DNA of 64,000 bases. Source: Methylophilaceae bacterium LSUCC0401 (GTDB lineage: Bacteria > Pseudomonadota > Gammaproteobacteria > Burkholderiales > Methylophilaceae). The notes beneath the pieces are model-generated. The model saw nothing but the letters and a program-made list of their open reading frames with translations, had not been told where the DNA came from and searched no databases. The DNA lies in contig CP103442.1 of NCBI GenBank assembly GCA_024919035.1, forward strand, positions 806,001-870,000, in the 5' to 3' direction. This document shows positions 10,453-21,985 of this stretch, piece by piece. Position numbers and translations under genes: made by a program. How positions within the stretch are numbered: the stretch's first letter is position 1; each line of letters begins with the position of its first letter.

Positions 10453-11730
10453 TCAGTCGCTTTTTTTATCTAAAGTTTTCAAAAAATTTAACTTTTCATT
10501 AATTTTTATTTCTAGTCCACGTTCAGTGGGTGTGTAGAATTGTATAGGATCTAACTCATCTGGGAAATATTTTTCTCCTGCAGCATAAGCATGAGCTTCA
10601 TGATGTGCATAACGGTAATTTTTACCATAGCCCATATCTTTCATTAATTTTGTTGGGGCATTTCTTAAATGTGTGGGTACATCAAAGTTTTTATGATTTT
10701 TTATAAAAGAATGAGATTCATTATAAGCTTGATAAGCAGCATTACTTTTTGGTGCAACAGCAAGGTAGATTAGTGCATTTGACAACGCTAATTCTCCTTC
10801 TGGGGAGCCCAGTCTTTCGAAAATCTGATACGCTTCGAGAGCCATTGTTTGAGCCTTAGGATCTGCTAATCCAATATCCTCTATTGCAATTCTCACAATC
10901 CTTCTAGCCAAGTAAAGTGGGTCAGCTCCTCCATCAAGCATTCGCTGAAACCAATATAAAGAGGCATTAGGATCAGAGCCTCTTACAGATTTATGCAGGG
11001 CTGATATTTGATCATAAAATTGCTCCCCACCTTTATCAAATCTTCGATAGGAAGATGATGCAATTCTTTTGATAAAATCCTCATTAATTAGCAATTCATT
11101 CTCCTTATTACTGAAGCTAATAACTTCAAGAAGATTTATCATCCGCCGGGCATCTCCATTGGCGTAGTCAAATAAAAACTGTTTAGCTTCAGCATTGATA
11201 CTGATGCCGCCTAAAAAAGATAATAATTTACTTAAAATCAACTCTAATGATTCATTATTCAGGGCTTTTAACGTATAAACTTGACACCGACTAAGTAAAG
11301 CAGAATTTACCTCAAATGAAGGATTTTCTGTGGTTGCACCAATAAAAGTGAACAAACCATTTTCAACGTGAGGTAAAAAAGCATCTTGTTGACTTTTATT
11401 AAAGCGATGAACTTCGTCAATAAATAAAATAGTTTTTTTTTGATGTTGATCTAAGCTGAACTGTGCTTTTTCGACTGCTTCACGAATATCTTTTACGCCA
11501 GATAGAACTGCAGATAAGGATATAAATTCATAGTTAATGGAATTAGCAATTGCATTAGCAATGGAAGTTTTTCCAACACCAGGTGGACCCCATAAGATCA
11601 TGGAGGGTAATTTATTTTTGGATACAGCGCTACTAATTGGACAATCATCACCCAATAGGTGATCTTGGCCAACAATATCATGAATGGTTTTTGGTCTTAA
11701 GTGTTCTGCTAATGGTTTTTGATTATCCAT
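10453..11730 (-). CDS. rarA: Replication-associated recombination protein A (AAA+ ATPase)
   Basis: RarA (MgsA) is an AAA+ ATPase of the clamp-loader/WRNIP1 family that acts at stalled or gapped replication forks. The 425 residues show Walker A GPPGVGKT (48-55), Walker [11 protein letters not shown] (about 101-110), sensor 1 in [13 protein letters not shown] and an arginine finger in ALLSRCQVY. The C-terminal tetramerisation region includes [16 protein letters not shown] and the [11 protein letters not shown] segment typical of the family. The ATG is 2 nt downstream of the lolA stop, and the stop is one base from the serS start. Confidence 0.96.
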   Translation of the reverse strand: MDNQKPLAEHLRPKTIHDIVGQDHLLGDDCPISSAVSKNKLPSMILWGPPGVGKTSIANAIANSINYEFISLSAVLSGVKDIREAVEKAQFSLDQHQKKTILFIDEVHRFNKSQQDAFLPHVENGLFTFIGATTENPSFEVNSALLSRCQVYTLKALNNESLELILSKLLSFLGGISINAEAKQFLFDYANGDARRMINLLEVISFSNKENELLINEDFIKRIASSSYRRFDKGGEQFYDQISALHKSVRGSDPNASLYWFQRMLDGGADPLYLARRIVRIAIEDIGLADPKAQTMALEAYQIFERLGSPEGELALSNALIYLAVAPKSNAAYQAYNESHSFIKNHKNFDVPTHLRNAPTKLMKDMGYGKNYRYAHHEAHAYAAGEKYFPDELDPIQFYTPTERGLEIKINEKLNFLKTLDKKSD

Positions 11731-11732
11731 AT

Positions 11733-12344
11733 TTAATTTTTAATAATTTCTACATTTTCAGGCACATTAAATAAAAAAGTTGCTTCATTTATTTTTATAT
11801 TTGTTTGTATGTCTTCAAAATTCACTAATATTTTATTTTTAAGTCGATCAATAATATTCATAGCAAGAACTTTACCCTGTGAATCAAACTTTAATTCTAA
11901 TGTTTCATAATCTGCATCATCTGATAAAGATTGACATCGATACCATAGTTCGCCATTAATCGATTTTGTAGTTACCTTAAAAAATTTTTCAATATTTTTT
12001 TGAAAAAAAATTAAAGAGGGATTGTTACTGTTTGATTGACTAAACTGACTCATGATCACCTGTGATAGATCAGGATCATAAATATATATTATCTCTCCAT
12101 CACTTATGATTTGATTTTGATGAGGTTTTTTGTAGATCCATTTAAAGAAATGTGGTTTTTTAAAGATTACCTTTCCATTTGCTTCTTCAATAATCTGTCC
12201 TTGATTGTCGAAAACAATTTGATTGAAACTTCCTTGAAAGCTTTCATTTTTATTAAGAAGAATCGATAAATCTGAAGAAGGTTGTGCAAATAAAAAATTA
12301 ATTTTTATTAAAGTAATCGTTAAAAATAAAAATAGGTTCTTCAC
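11733..12344 (-). CDS. lolA: Outer-membrane lipoprotein carrier protein LolA
   Basis: LolA is the periplasmic chaperone that takes lipoproteins from LolCDE to LolB at the outer membrane. The 203-residue product starts with a signal peptide (a hydrophobic run followed by LFAQ, cleavage probably near residue 20). The mature part has the expected SFNQIVFDNQG beginning and a GKVIFKKPHFFKWIYKKPHQN segment of alternating basic and aromatic residues, as in the LolA fold. The start codon is GTG (complement of 12342-12344); no in-frame ATG fits the signal peptide. It lies between ftsK (2 nt) and rarA (2 nt), the usual order. Confidence 0.93.
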   Translation of the reverse strand: MKNLFLFLTITLIKINFLFAQPSSDLSILLNKNESFQGSFNQIVFDNQGQIIEEANGKVIFKKPHFFKWIYKKPHQNQIISDGEIIYIYDPDLSQVIMSQFSQSNSNNPSLIFFQKNIEKFFKVTTKSINGELWYRCQSLSDDADYETLELKFDSQGKVLAMNIIDRLKNKILVNFEDIQTNIKINEATFLFNVPENVEIIKN

Positions 12345-12346
12345 TC

Positions 12347-14647
12347 TTAATGATTAGGTTGAATTACTTCACGGTTTCCATTACTTTGCATTGGTGAAAC
12401 CAGCCCTGCTTTTTCCATATCTTCAATGATTCGAGCAGCACGATTATATCCAATACGAAGATTTCTCTGTACATATGAGATTGAAGGTTTTTTTGATTCT
12501 AAAACAAGTTGAACAGCTTGATCATACAAAGGATCTTTTTCTCCTCCATTATCATTCATGGCTGATGCTGAAAAATCTGAACTCTCTTGTGCGTTGGTAA
12601 TTTCATCTATGTAATTGGGTTTACCTTGCTGTTTTAAGAAATTGACCACCTTGTGAACTTCTTGATCAGAAACAAAGGCTCCATGAATTCTTGATGGATA
12701 GCCTGTTCCAGGGGGAAGATATAACATGTCACCTTGACCTAGTAATGTTTCAGCCCCCATTTGATCTAGGATAGTTCTTGAATCAACCCTGCTGGAAACT
12801 TGAAATGCAACCCTTACCGGAACATTTGCTTTAATTAAACCAGTAATAACATCAACAGAAGGTCTTTGTGTTGCTAAGACTAAATGAATTCCAGCCGCAC
12901 GAGCTTTTTGTGCGATTCTTGCAATAAGTTCTTCAGCTTTTTTACCTACAACCATCATTAAGTCTGCTAGCTCATCAATAACAATCACAATCAAGGGTAA
13001 TTCCTCAACTGTTTCTGGATTTTCGGGATCAGTAGAAAAGGGGTTTGTTAGAGGCTTTCCAGATGTAATTCCTTCTTTAACTTTATCATTGAAGCCAGCG
13101 AGGTTTCTTACACCAAACTCGGACATCAATCTATATCGTCGATCCATTTCTTTTACTGACCAATTTAATGCATGGCCAGCTTCCCTCATATCAGTAACGA
13201 CAGGTGTAAGAAGATGTGGGATATCTTGATAAACTGAAAGTTCTAACATTTTTGGGTCAATCATTATGAGCTTGACTTCATTTGCTTTTGCTTTGTATAA
13301 CAAGCTAAGAATTAAAGCATTGATCGCCACAGACTTTCCTGAGCCAGTTGTTCCTGCAATTAAAACATGAGGCATTTTTCCTAAATCAGCAACAACAGGT
13401 TTACCTGAAATATCTTTCCCAAGAGCAATTGTTGTAAGAGATGCGGTATCAGCAAATATTTTAGAACTCATGATTTCTGAGAGGTAAACAATTTGTCTTT
13501 TGTTATTGGGAATTTCAAGCCCCATATAAGTTTTTCCAGGAATTGTTTCAACAACTCGTACGCTTGTTACAGACAAAGATCTGGCTAAATCTCTTGATAA
13601 GTTGGTCACTTGACTACCCTTCACTCCTGCTGAAGGTTCAATTTCATAGCGGGTTATTACTGGACCAGGTTGAGCTGAGATAACTTTTGCTTCAATTCCA
13701 AAATCTAATAGTTTTTTTTCAATCAACCTCGAAATAAATTCGATTGTTTCAGGAGATTGTTGCTCAATTTCTTTCGGAGGTTGATCTAGAAGATGAAGCG
13801 GCGGGAGATCTCCATAGACGCCAGGCTCACTGAATAAACTAGTTTGCTTTTCTTGTTTTACTCTCGCACTTTCTTTAATCTCATTTTTTGGAACAACAAT
13901 TTCAATTGGTTTTCTGTCCTCAAGCTTTTTACGTTCATTTTCAACATACTCAATTCGTTTTTGTTCAAATTTTTTACCAGCACGGGTATCCATATAATGA
14001 TTAAATTTTTCATGAATTGATGAAAATAATTTTAAAAAGCTATCGCCAATTTTCTCTGAAATAGTTAACCAGGACCAGCCAGTAAATAAACTCATCCCAG
14101 AAGCAAAACCAACAACTAATAGGAGTAAAGATCCAATGTATCCGATAAAACTTCTAAGAAGGGTATCTATTGAATGACCAACAAGACCACCTTGCGCAGA
14201 TGCAAAAGAAGCTGGAAGATTGATGATGTGCCCGGCTTCAATGGTTGATGAAGCAAGTATAAATAATATAAATCCTAAATAATTTATCCATAAAACACGC
14301 TTCACTTTATGTTCATTTTCAATCCGATGATAGATAAGATTGATTGAATACAACAATAAAAATACAAACCACCAGGAGGAAAGTCCAAATAAATAGATGA
14401 GAACGTCTGATAAATAGGCTCCGAATGTGCCCCCAAGGTTATAAATCTTATCCTGTGATTGTGCTGTATGTGACCATGATTGATCTAATGGATTATAGGA
14501 TGCAAGAATCAAAATCACATAGATACCCCCAAAAAGTAAGAGGAGAAATGAAACTTCTCTTAACACTCGGTCAATGGTTTTCTTTTCAAGCAAGGCTTGA
14601 TTTAAAAGATCATTTGTCTTTTTTTTGTTTTTATTGTTAAAAATCAA
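12347..14647 (-). CDS. ftsK: DNA translocase FtsK
   Basis: FtsK is the septal DNA pump that clears the terminus and activates XerCD recombination at dif. The 766 residues comprise four N-terminal membrane segments (about residues 30-185), a very short charged linker (about 205-275) and the RecA-like motor. The motor has Walker A GTTGSGKS near residue 432 and Walker [19 protein letters not shown]-terminal winged-helix gamma domain follows (last 65 residues, [23 protein letters not shown]), which reads the KOPS sequences. The linker is far shorter than in E. coli. The start codon appears to be TTG (complement of 14645-14647); an in-frame stop lies 18 nt upstream and no ATG is available nearby. 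Confidence 0.95.
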   Translation of the reverse strand: MIFNNKNKKKTNDLLNQALLEKKTIDRVLREVSFLLLLFGGIYVILILASYNPLDQSWSHTAQSQDKIYNLGGTFGAYLSDVLIYLFGLSSWWFVFLLLYSINLIYHRIENEHKVKRVLWINYLGFILFILASSTIEAGHIINLPASFASAQGGLVGHSIDTLLRSFIGYIGSLLLLVVGFASGMSLFTGWSWLTISEKIGDSFLKLFSSIHEKFNHYMDTRAGKKFEQKRIEYVENERKKLEDRKPIEIVVPKNEIKESARVKQEKQTSLFSEPGVYGDLPPLHLLDQPPKEIEQQSPETIEFISRLIEKKLLDFGIEAKVISAQPGPVITRYEIEPSAGVKGSQVTNLSRDLARSLSVTSVRVVETIPGKTYMGLEIPNNKRQIVYLSEIMSSKIFADTASLTTIALGKDISGKPVVADLGKMPHVLIAGTTGSGKSVAINALILSLLYKAKANEVKLIMIDPKMLELSVYQDIPHLLTPVVTDMREAGHALNWSVKEMDRRYRLMSEFGVRNLAGFNDKVKEGITSGKPLTNPFSTDPENPETVEELPLIVIVIDELADLMMVVGKKAEELIARIAQKARAAGIHLVLATQRPSVDVITGLIKANVPVRVAFQVSSRVDSRTILDQMGAETLLGQGDMLYLPPGTGYPSRIHGAFVSDQEVHKVVNFLKQQGKPNYIDEITNAQESSDFSASAMNDNGGEKDPLYDQAVQLVLESKKPSISYVQRNLRIGYNRAARIIEDMEKAGLVSPMQSNGNREVIQPNH

Positions 14648-14723
14648 GTTGATTGTGTGTGGTTAATTGTCTTAGAAATTATATCAGCTTGGTTAGAATT
14701 TTCGGAATCAATCACACAAATAT

Positions 14724-14752
14724 TTGCCCTACAAAATATACTCCTTTAGAAT
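14724..14752 (+). promoter_or_regulatory. Candidate trxB promoter
   Basis: TTGCCC (14724-14729), a 17-nt spacer and TAGAAT (14747-14752) make a plausible sigma-70 promoter. Transcription would start near 14759, about 22 nt before the trxB ATG. It lies in the 134-nt gap between divergent ftsK and trxB, one of the two longest gaps of the window. I see no other clear element in that gap. Confidence 0.45.
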
Positions 14753-14766
14753 GCTAGCTAGTTTAA

Positions 14767-16223
<1,457 letters not shown>

Positions 16224-16246
<23 letters not shown>

Positions 16247-16715
16247 TTAAGCATACAACTTCTGCTGCTATCCCCTCACCTCTGCCAATAGCTCCCAATT
16301 TTTCCATAGTCTTAGCCTTAATATTTATTTTATCTAAAGCACATGCTAAGTCATCAGCGATATTTTGTTTCATTTGGCTTGTGAATAATAATAATTTTGG
16401 AGCCTCACAGATTATTGTAGAGTCAATATTTTCAATTTTAAATTTCTTTTGTTGCAGGACTGAATGAACTTTTTTCAATAAAACTCTTGAATCAATATTC
16501 TTATATTGATCATCATGATCGGGGAAAAATTGACCAATGTCGCCCATACCCATTGCGCCAATTAGAGCATCACAAAGCGCATGTAAAAGAACATCTGCAT
16601 CAGAATGGCCTTGCAAGCCTTTTTCAAAAGGTATTTGAACTCCACCAATAATACATTTACGTCCCGTCACAAGAGGATGAATATCAAAGCCGTGTCCGAT
16701 CTTATAGTTAATCAT
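16224..16715 (-). CDS. ispF: 2-C-methyl-D-erythritol 2,4-cyclodiphosphate synthase
   Basis: IspF makes the cyclic diphosphate intermediate of the MEP isoprenoid pathway. The 163 residues contain the metal-binding GHGFDIHPL (Asp11, His13), the GHSDADVLLHALCDALIGA block and the IGQFFPD segment that define the family, and the C-terminal EKLGAIGRGEGIAAEVVCLI, the substrate-binding end of the trimer. Length is normal (about 160). It overlaps ispD upstream by 4 nt, so the two MEP enzymes form a coupled pair. The 3' end runs 23 nt into smr on the other strand. Confidence 0.96.
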
Positions 16716-17374
16716 TTACTTTTTAAATCCTTCGGAAAAGTTATTTTTATATTTTCTGGATCGCCCCTAATAACTTTTGGGTGATGTCCAAAAAACTCCA
16801 TGGCTTGGCTTTCATCGGTAGGTGTATTGGGATAGTTTTCAAGTGATTTCTTTAATAATCCATAAGGATACATTTGAGGTGTTTGGGCTAACCATATTCT
16901 ACTTCGATCTAAAGTTGATTTTACTTGCAAATCCTCACCAACCTCTTTCACAGTTTCAACAACTGGGTGAGCCATAATGGCTCCATTTTTTGTATGTACA
17001 GCCTCATTGATGAATTTTAAAAGAGTTGTTTGTAATAAATAGGGTCTGACTGCATCATGAACAATTATCCAATCATCTAAGCTCACATCATCACTCATCA
17101 TGTTTAGGGTATTTAAGACCGTTTGGGCTCTGGTCTCACCTCCCGACAAAATAAATTCTGACTTTACAGAAAATTTTTTCTTCAGCGGAATAAGATCATT
17201 TAAGATGGATTGATTTACTGCAATCAATATTTTATCAATGCATTCAACATCAAAAATTTTATGAGTTTTTTCAAGAATAATTTCGTGATTGATAAAATTG
17301 AGCTGTTTTGGTTTTTCAGAACCAAAACGCGAACCCGTTCCTGAGGCAGGAATTATGGTGATGATCTTTTTCAT
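16712..17374 (-). CDS. ispD: 2-C-methyl-D-erythritol 4-phosphate cytidylyltransferase
   Basis: IspD attaches CMP to methylerythritol phosphate in the MEP pathway. The N-terminal IIPASGTGSRFGSEKPKQL is the nucleotidyltransferase signature loop, and VHDAVRPYLL and AQTPQMYPYGLL are the family motifs. Three in-frame start codons lie in a row: TTG 17380, GTG 17377 and ATG 17374. I chose the ATG, which gives MKKIITIIPASG and about 220 residues. It is followed by ispF with a 4-nt overlap. About 20 nt separate it from amtB upstream on the same strand, so it may be transcribed from there. Confidence 0.95.
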   Translation of the reverse strand: MKKIITIIPASGTGSRFGSEKPKQLNFINHEIILEKTHKIFDVECIDKILIAVNQSILNDLIPLKKKFSVKSEFILSGGETRAQTVLNTLNMMSDDVSLDDWIIVHDAVRPYLLQTTLLKFINEAVHTKNGAIMAHPVVETVKEVGEDLQVKSTLDRSRIWLAQTPQMYPYGLLKKSLENYPNTPTDESQAMEFFGHHPKVIRGDPENIKITFPKDLKSK

Positions 17375-17394
17375 CACCAAATTCTAGCATGAGT

Positions 17395-18591
17395 TTATCG
17401 ATCGATATTTGGTGTTGCGGTTATTTTATGTATTGAAATGTCAGCACCATCGTATTCAGATTCTTGGTCTAACCGAATAGGGGAAAACATATTAATGACT
17501 TTATAGGTTATAAAACCTAAAATAAATGCAAAACTAACTCCGAGCAAGGAACCGGTGAATTGTGCACCAAAAGACACCCCTCCAAGCCCACCGAACGTTT
17601 GAAGACCAAAAATTCCTGCAGCCACTCCTCCCCAAAGTCCACAAAGACCATGAAGCGGCCATACCCCGAGCACATCATCAATCTTCCATTTGTTTTGGGT
17701 TAAATTAAAGGTTATAACAAATAAGGCTCCTGCAACGCCTCCGGTCACTAAAGCGCCTAATGGATGAAATAAGTCAGAACCGGCACACACTGCAACCAAT
17801 CCTGCAAGAGGTCCATTGTATAAAAATCCAGGATCATTTTTTCCAATAAAAAGTGCAGCCAGCGTACCTCCAACCATAGCCATTAAAGAGTTAACAGCCA
17901 CAAGTCCAGAAATTCCACTTAACTCTTGTGCTGACATCACATTAAAACCGAACCAACCCACAGTTAAAATCCAAGAGCCTAGAGCAAGAAACGGAATGCT
18001 GGACGGGGGAAAAGCAACTAACGAGCCATCTTTTTTATATCTTCCATACCTAGATCCAAGGATCACAACAGCTGCCAAAGCTAACCAACCTCCAAATCCA
18101 TGAACAACAATTGAGCCTGCGAAGTCATGAAATTCATAGCCGAACACGGATTCAAATAAGGCTTGGATGGAAAAATTTCCGTTCCAAACAATGCCTTCAA
18201 AAGTTGGATATATAAATCCAACAATGATGAATGATGCAATAAGCTGAGGCTTAAATGATGCTCTTTCAGCTATGCCTCCAGAAATAATGGCTGGAATAGC
18301 AGCAGCAAAAGTTAATAAAAAGAAAAATTTAACTAAATCATAGGCACTTTTCTCTGAAATGACCGAAGCTGAATCAAAAAAATTCAACCCATATGCCAAG
18401 GAGTATCCAATAAAAAAATATGCAATAGTCGATACTGCAAAATCAGCAATAATTTTCGCCAGTGCATTAACCTGATTTTTTTCTCTAACCGTACCCACCT
18501 CTAAGAATGCAAAACCAGCGTGCATTGCGAGAACCATAATTGCACCAAGAAGAATAAACAGGACGTTGCTTTGATCGATTAAATTTTCCAT
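17395..18591 (-). CDS. amtB: Ammonium transporter (AmtB/Amt family)
   Basis: This inner-membrane ammonium channel has 398 residues and about eleven hydrophobic helices. The first pore histidine lies in IVVHGFGGWLALA, the second in WPLHGLCGLWGG. ISGGIAERASFK and GSWILTVGWFGFN are further Amt signatures. The N terminus goes straight into the first helix (VLFILLGAIMVLAMHAGFAFLEVG), so there is no cleavable signal peptide of the E. coli type. The usual partner glnK (PII) is not adjacent. A 7-bp inverted repeat lies 33 nt upstream. The ATG is well supported. The neighbours ispD and ispF have no functional link that I can name. Confidence 0.95.
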   Translation of the reverse strand: MENLIDQSNVLFILLGAIMVLAMHAGFAFLEVGTVREKNQVNALAKIIADFAVSTIAYFFIGYSLAYGLNFFDSASVISEKSAYDLVKFFFLLTFAAAIPAIISGGIAERASFKPQLIASFIIVGFIYPTFEGIVWNGNFSIQALFESVFGYEFHDFAGSIVVHGFGGWLALAAVVILGSRYGRYKKDGSLVAFPPSSIPFLALGSWILTVGWFGFNVMSAQELSGISGLVAVNSLMAMVGGTLAALFIGKNDPGFLYNGPLAGLVAVCAGSDLFHPLGALVTGGVAGALFVITFNLTQNKWKIDDVLGVWPLHGLCGLWGGVAAGIFGLQTFGGLGGVSFGAQFTGSLLGVSFAFILGFITYKVINMFSPIRLDQESEYDGADISIHKITATPNIDR

Positions 18592-18623
18592 CTTCTAAAC
18601 CCAAAAAAATTGAAATGTAACTC

Positions 18624-18641
18624 TAACTGATATGTCAGTTA
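18624..18641. promoter_or_regulatory. Perfect 7-bp inverted repeat upstream of amtB (possible operator)
   Basis: TAACTGA-TATG-TCAGTTA lies in the 115-nt divergent gap between amtB and the DUF3301 gene. It starts 33 nt before the amtB ATG. Neither side is followed by a T-run, so it is not an intrinsic terminator. It could be a repressor or activator site, or a short hairpin in the amtB leader. I see no NtrC or sigma-54 consensus around it. Confidence 0.4.
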
Positions 18642-18706
18642 AAATAGTGATTAACGAGATAAAAAATCATAACCATGCACTTTAAAATATCATTTATTCA
18701 TATCAT

Positions 18707-19033
18707 ATGCATCAAAATGGTGCAGGAATGAATATTTTTCTATTTATAATTTTTATATTTTTTCTTATTTACATTGTTGAGGCACTGTCTAAACGAGAGA
18801 AAGCAAAACAATTTGCACATAACCTAGTTAAAGGATACAAATTACAATTTCTTGATGATTCAATCTATTGCGCAAAAATTTCATTTATTAAAGGAAGCAA
18901 ATATCCTATCTCAATCCAGCGTACCTTTCATTTTTATGCTTCTCCTTATAATGAAATAAGATTAATGTGTTATTTGGTAATGGTGAATAATAAACTGATC
19001 GACTGGTATATCGAGCCCTACCACAATGAATAA
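18707..19033 (+). CDS. DUF3301 family small membrane-anchored protein
   Basis: This 108-residue protein has one N-terminal membrane helix (about residues 9-25, nearly all Ile, Phe and Leu), followed by a soluble part with QFLDDSIYCAKI and IQRTFHFYASPYNEIR. Those segments match the betaproteobacterial DUF3301 family (LDD-T-V then R-T-Y-x-F-E-F). Its function is unknown. The family commonly sits beside gluQ, as here, where the 3' end overlaps the gluQ start by 8 nt. Translation could start at ATG 18707 or at the internal ATG 18728 (MNIFLF), which begins directly before the helix. The divergent gap upstream separates it from amtB. Confidence 0.7.
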   Translation: MHQNGAGMNIFLFIIFIFFLIYIVEALSKREKAKQFAHNLVKGYKLQFLDDSIYCAKISFIKGSKYPISIQRTFHFYASPYNEIRLMCYLVMVNNKLIDWYIEPYHNE

Positions 19034-19889
19034 AAGGTATATTGGTCGATTTGCTCCTAGCCCCTCAGGATCCCTTCATATCGGATCAATGACATCTGCT
19101 TTTGTTAGTTATTTTGAGGCTAAACATAACAATGGTTTATGGAAATTAAGAATAGATGATATCGATGAGGAAAGATCAAAAAAAAATTACGCTGAAGAAA
19201 TAATCATCACTTTAGAAAAATTTGCCCTAATTCCTGATGAAATATATTTCCAAAGTGAGCACATTAAAGATTATCAAAACTACCTAAATGAGCTATCCGA
19301 AAAGGATACATATTTTTGTGACTGTTCGCGTAAAACTTTGCAACAGCTCCCTCAAGGTTTAGCGGGGTCTATTTACAATCAAACATGCCTCGAAAAAAAT
19401 TTAAAATATGGTGCAATGCGGTTAAAGGCTGATGAGATGAAATTAGATTTCTATGATCAACATTATGGTTTGATAAAAATACCGTCATCGCATAAAAGTG
19501 ACTTTATTATCAAGCGAAAAGAGGGTTTTTCTTATATTTTTTGTTGTGTGATTGATGATTATCTTCAAAAGATAACCCATGTTGTTCGCGGCAGTGATCT
19601 CACTTACTCAACACCGCAACAAATTTTCATTCAAAAAAAACTAGGGATCATTTCACCAAAATACATGCACCATCCGATTTTTTCACTGAATGGAAAAAAA
19701 ATTAGTAAAAGTGATCAAGGAGAGCCCGTTATTCCTGAAAATAGATTTGAAATCTTAATGCAAATTCTAAAATCGCTTCATCAAAACATTCCGAAAAATA
19801 TAAGAAATTATAACGATCTTCTGACCCAGGCATTAACATTTTGGGATAACAGCAAAGTGAGTAAATCGTTTGATATTGCTATGGACTAA
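19026..19889 (+). CDS. gluQ: Glutamyl-Q tRNA(Asp) synthetase
   Basis: GluQ is a truncated GluRS-like enzyme that attaches glutamate to the queuosine base of tRNA-Asp. The 287 residues are the catalytic domain only, with no anticodon-binding domain. Visible are GRFAPSPSGSLHIGS (HIGS at 18-21), the Cys-rich zinc segment CDCSR with a later Tyr and Cys, and ISKSDQG in place of KMSKS. RGSDLTYSTPQQI is the family block. It overlaps the DUF3301 gene by 8 nt. Its TAA shares the 4-nt CTAA with the TAG stop of the convergent receptor gene. Confidence 0.93.
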   Translation: MNKRYIGRFAPSPSGSLHIGSMTSAFVSYFEAKHNNGLWKLRIDDIDEERSKKNYAEEIIITLEKFALIPDEIYFQSEHIKDYQNYLNELSEKDTYFCDCSRKTLQQLPQGLAGSIYNQTCLEKNLKYGAMRLKADEMKLDFYDQHYGLIKIPSSHKSDFIIKRKEGFSYIFCCVIDDYLQKITHVVRGSDLTYSTPQQIFIQKKLGIISPKYMHHPIFSLNGKKISKSDQGEPVIPENRFEILMQILKSLHQNIPKNIRNYNDLLTQALTFWDNSKVSKSFDIAMD

Positions 19890-21958
19890 AAATCTCGAAT
19901 CACTGTAACCTTTGCGTTGACAGGCATTCCAACCATGATGTTATTCACATTATGGGCCGCAGAGTAATAAGTCTTATCGAGTATATTTTCAATATTAAAC
20001 TGAAGCTTGGTTTTGTCATCAATTTTCGCATAAGCACCCGCATCAAAACGAATCCATCCTGGAATTGTGACACTGGTATTTGTTGTTGGTGTGGCGGCAT
20101 ACATTTGCCCCCTCCCAATTGCTCCTAGAGCTAGGGACCACCTATCATCAATGTCATACAAATTCCACAATGAAAAACTGACATTAGCTACATTGCCTAG
20201 AGCAGTTCCTTTGGAAATAAGATTACCTCCCGTACCTTGATCTTTGGTAATTTCTGCATCAGTCAGATTAATCCCTCCGACCACAGAGTACTTATCCGTC
20301 ACTCGACCGTTGATATTAATCTCCATGCCTCTTGTCCTCTGACCATCGACAATAATTTTATTATTAACATTAGAAGGATCGGTGATTTGCATCCGCTCTC
20401 TTTCTAATTGATAAAAGGCAAGGCTCGCAAAAAGATTATTATTTAGCTGCCATTTAGCCCCAACCTCGTAGTTAATAAACTTTTCCGGATCCTCATTTGC
20501 ATTCGATGAGGTAACGGCATCAAGCTGGTCTCCATTCCTAGGCTGAAACGAGTTACTGTAAGATGCATAATAAGAAATATTAGTATCTGACTTATAAATG
20601 TAGCCTAAGCGTGTACTGAACATATCATCATTAATTTTAAATTTATCACCCACTAGAGCTCCATCATCAGCAACTAAATTAAAATCAGTTTCATAAGCAT
20701 CATGCCTTATGCCAACGACAACTTGGTGTTTTTCATCGAATTTAATTTGATCTTGGATATAGACAGAGTTTGATCGAATATCTGCTTTTTTATCACGGTA
20801 GTAAATGTTATAACTCCAATCACTCCCATATGGGCTTTGAATGGAGACAGTTTGATCATTTCCAGTTAATCGATAGCGTCTATTTTGTTGATTACCAATC
20901 TCAAATCCTGTCAATAAAGTATGATTAATTCCTGCCGTATCAAAAGTCCATACAACATCCGTTTGATTAAAAAAGTTTTGGCGTTGAGTGGCGTCATAAT
21001 ATGCACTCAGCTTTAAAGTATCATTGGAAACGGCACCGTTAGCATAAACATTGGAATAATATTTATCGTAATCCGTAAAGCGAGTCATGTTTTTTATGCT
21101 GACGGCATCCGAGAAATTATGTTCAATTGAAAAAAAACTTGAATTAACGGACACTTCGTTAGGACTTTTTGAAGCAAATCCAAAATATTGATCACGGTTC
21201 GAATTATAGGGTCTTCCATTTTGAGACGGTATGCCTCGATAGCCAATTCTTTGATCATGGAAATACTCTCTCCCAAATTTCAAAGTTGTTTTATCATCAA
21301 GCAAAAAAGTAAATACAGGATTGATGGCTTGTTTTTCATATTCAACGCCACTCACAAATGCGTCGCTTTTTTCACCCATAATATTAATGCGCATCGCTAA
21401 ACGATCAGTGATGGTTTGATTGATATCAAAAGTAGTTCTTTTGGAGTCAAAACTTCCAAACTGGATTGTGGCTCGATTAAAATCTTCAAACATGGCTTGC
21501 TTAGATACGCGATTAATAATACCTCCACCACCCCCTTTTCCAAACAGAATTCCATTTGCTCCCATAAGGACATCAATTTTTTCTATGTTGTAAAGATCTC
21601 TATAATATTCGGCGTCATCTTTGATGCCATCCATAAAAATATCAGCTGTTGTTTTATTTCCCCTGATAATAAAAGCATCCCGATTGCCCTCTCCCTGATC
21701 AAGATCAACCCCAGGAACATAAGTAATCGCTTTACCAAGATCTGTTGCTTGTTGGTCTTGAAGTTGTTTTTGATTAATGACATTTACCGTTTGCGGGACA
21801 TCCATGATGCTTGTATTTGTTTTCGTTGCAGTAGATGAAAATTCACTTTGGTAGATACCTTTTGGAGCAGTCACATCAATTTCAGATAAACCAAGATCCC
21901 CTGCTTGAGTGACAAAAGGCAAAAAAATAAGCCAGGGTGTAAAGAAATTTGGTTTCAT
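19886..21958 (-). CDS. TonB-dependent siderophore receptor (catecholate/Fiu-like)
   Basis: This 690-residue outer-membrane receptor has a signal peptide (cleavage near residue 19, ...VTQAG). It has a plug domain with a TonB-box-like start, DVPQTVNVINQKQL, a RDAFIIRGNKTTADIFMDGIK segment and the VLMGANGILFGKGGGGGIINRVSK block. A beta-barrel of about 520 residues follows, ending in the usual aromatic residue (VIRDF). The plug resembles the Fiu/PiuA-type catecholate receptors. The promoter carries a near-ideal Fur box, so it should be iron-repressed. No TonB-ExbB-ExbD or ABC partner is in the window. Base composition looks somewhat richer in G+C than its neighbours, which may mean a later arrival. 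The ligand is inferred only from family. Confidence 0.9.
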   Translation of the reverse strand: MKPNFFTPWLIFLPFVTQAGDLGLSEIDVTAPKGIYQSEFSSTATKTNTSIMDVPQTVNVINQKQLQDQQATDLGKAITYVPGVDLDQGEGNRDAFIIRGNKTTADIFMDGIKDDAEYYRDLYNIEKIDVLMGANGILFGKGGGGGIINRVSKQAMFEDFNRATIQFGSFDSKRTTFDINQTITDRLAMRINIMGEKSDAFVSGVEYEKQAINPVFTFLLDDKTTLKFGREYFHDQRIGYRGIPSQNGRPYNSNRDQYFGFASKSPNEVSVNSSFFSIEHNFSDAVSIKNMTRFTDYDKYYSNVYANGAVSNDTLKLSAYYDATQRQNFFNQTDVVWTFDTAGINHTLLTGFEIGNQQNRRYRLTGNDQTVSIQSPYGSDWSYNIYYRDKKADIRSNSVYIQDQIKFDEKHQVVVGIRHDAYETDFNLVADDGALVGDKFKINDDMFSTRLGYIYKSDTNISYYASYSNSFQPRNGDQLDAVTSSNANEDPEKFINYEVGAKWQLNNNLFASLAFYQLERERMQITDPSNVNNKIIVDGQRTRGMEININGRVTDKYSVVGGINLTDAEITKDQGTGGNLISKGTALGNVANVSFSLWNLYDIDDRWSLALGAIGRGQMYAATPTTNTSVTIPGWIRFDAGAYAKIDDKTKLQFNIENILDKTYYSAAHNVNNIMVGMPVNAKVTVIRDF

Positions 21959-21985
21959 GCTATTTCAAAAAAAAGATTTATTGTG

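Noticed and set aside
21416-21838. 140-residue plus-strand open frame inside the siderophore receptor gene
   Set aside because: It is antisense to well-conserved plug-domain coding sequence, Cys- and Ile-rich, and matches no family I know; a shadow frame.
19886-21958. Siderophore receptor considered as part of a genomic island
   Set aside because: Only a single gene; its flanks are ordinary housekeeping genes packed as elsewhere, with no repeats or integrase. Transfer of the single gene remains possible.
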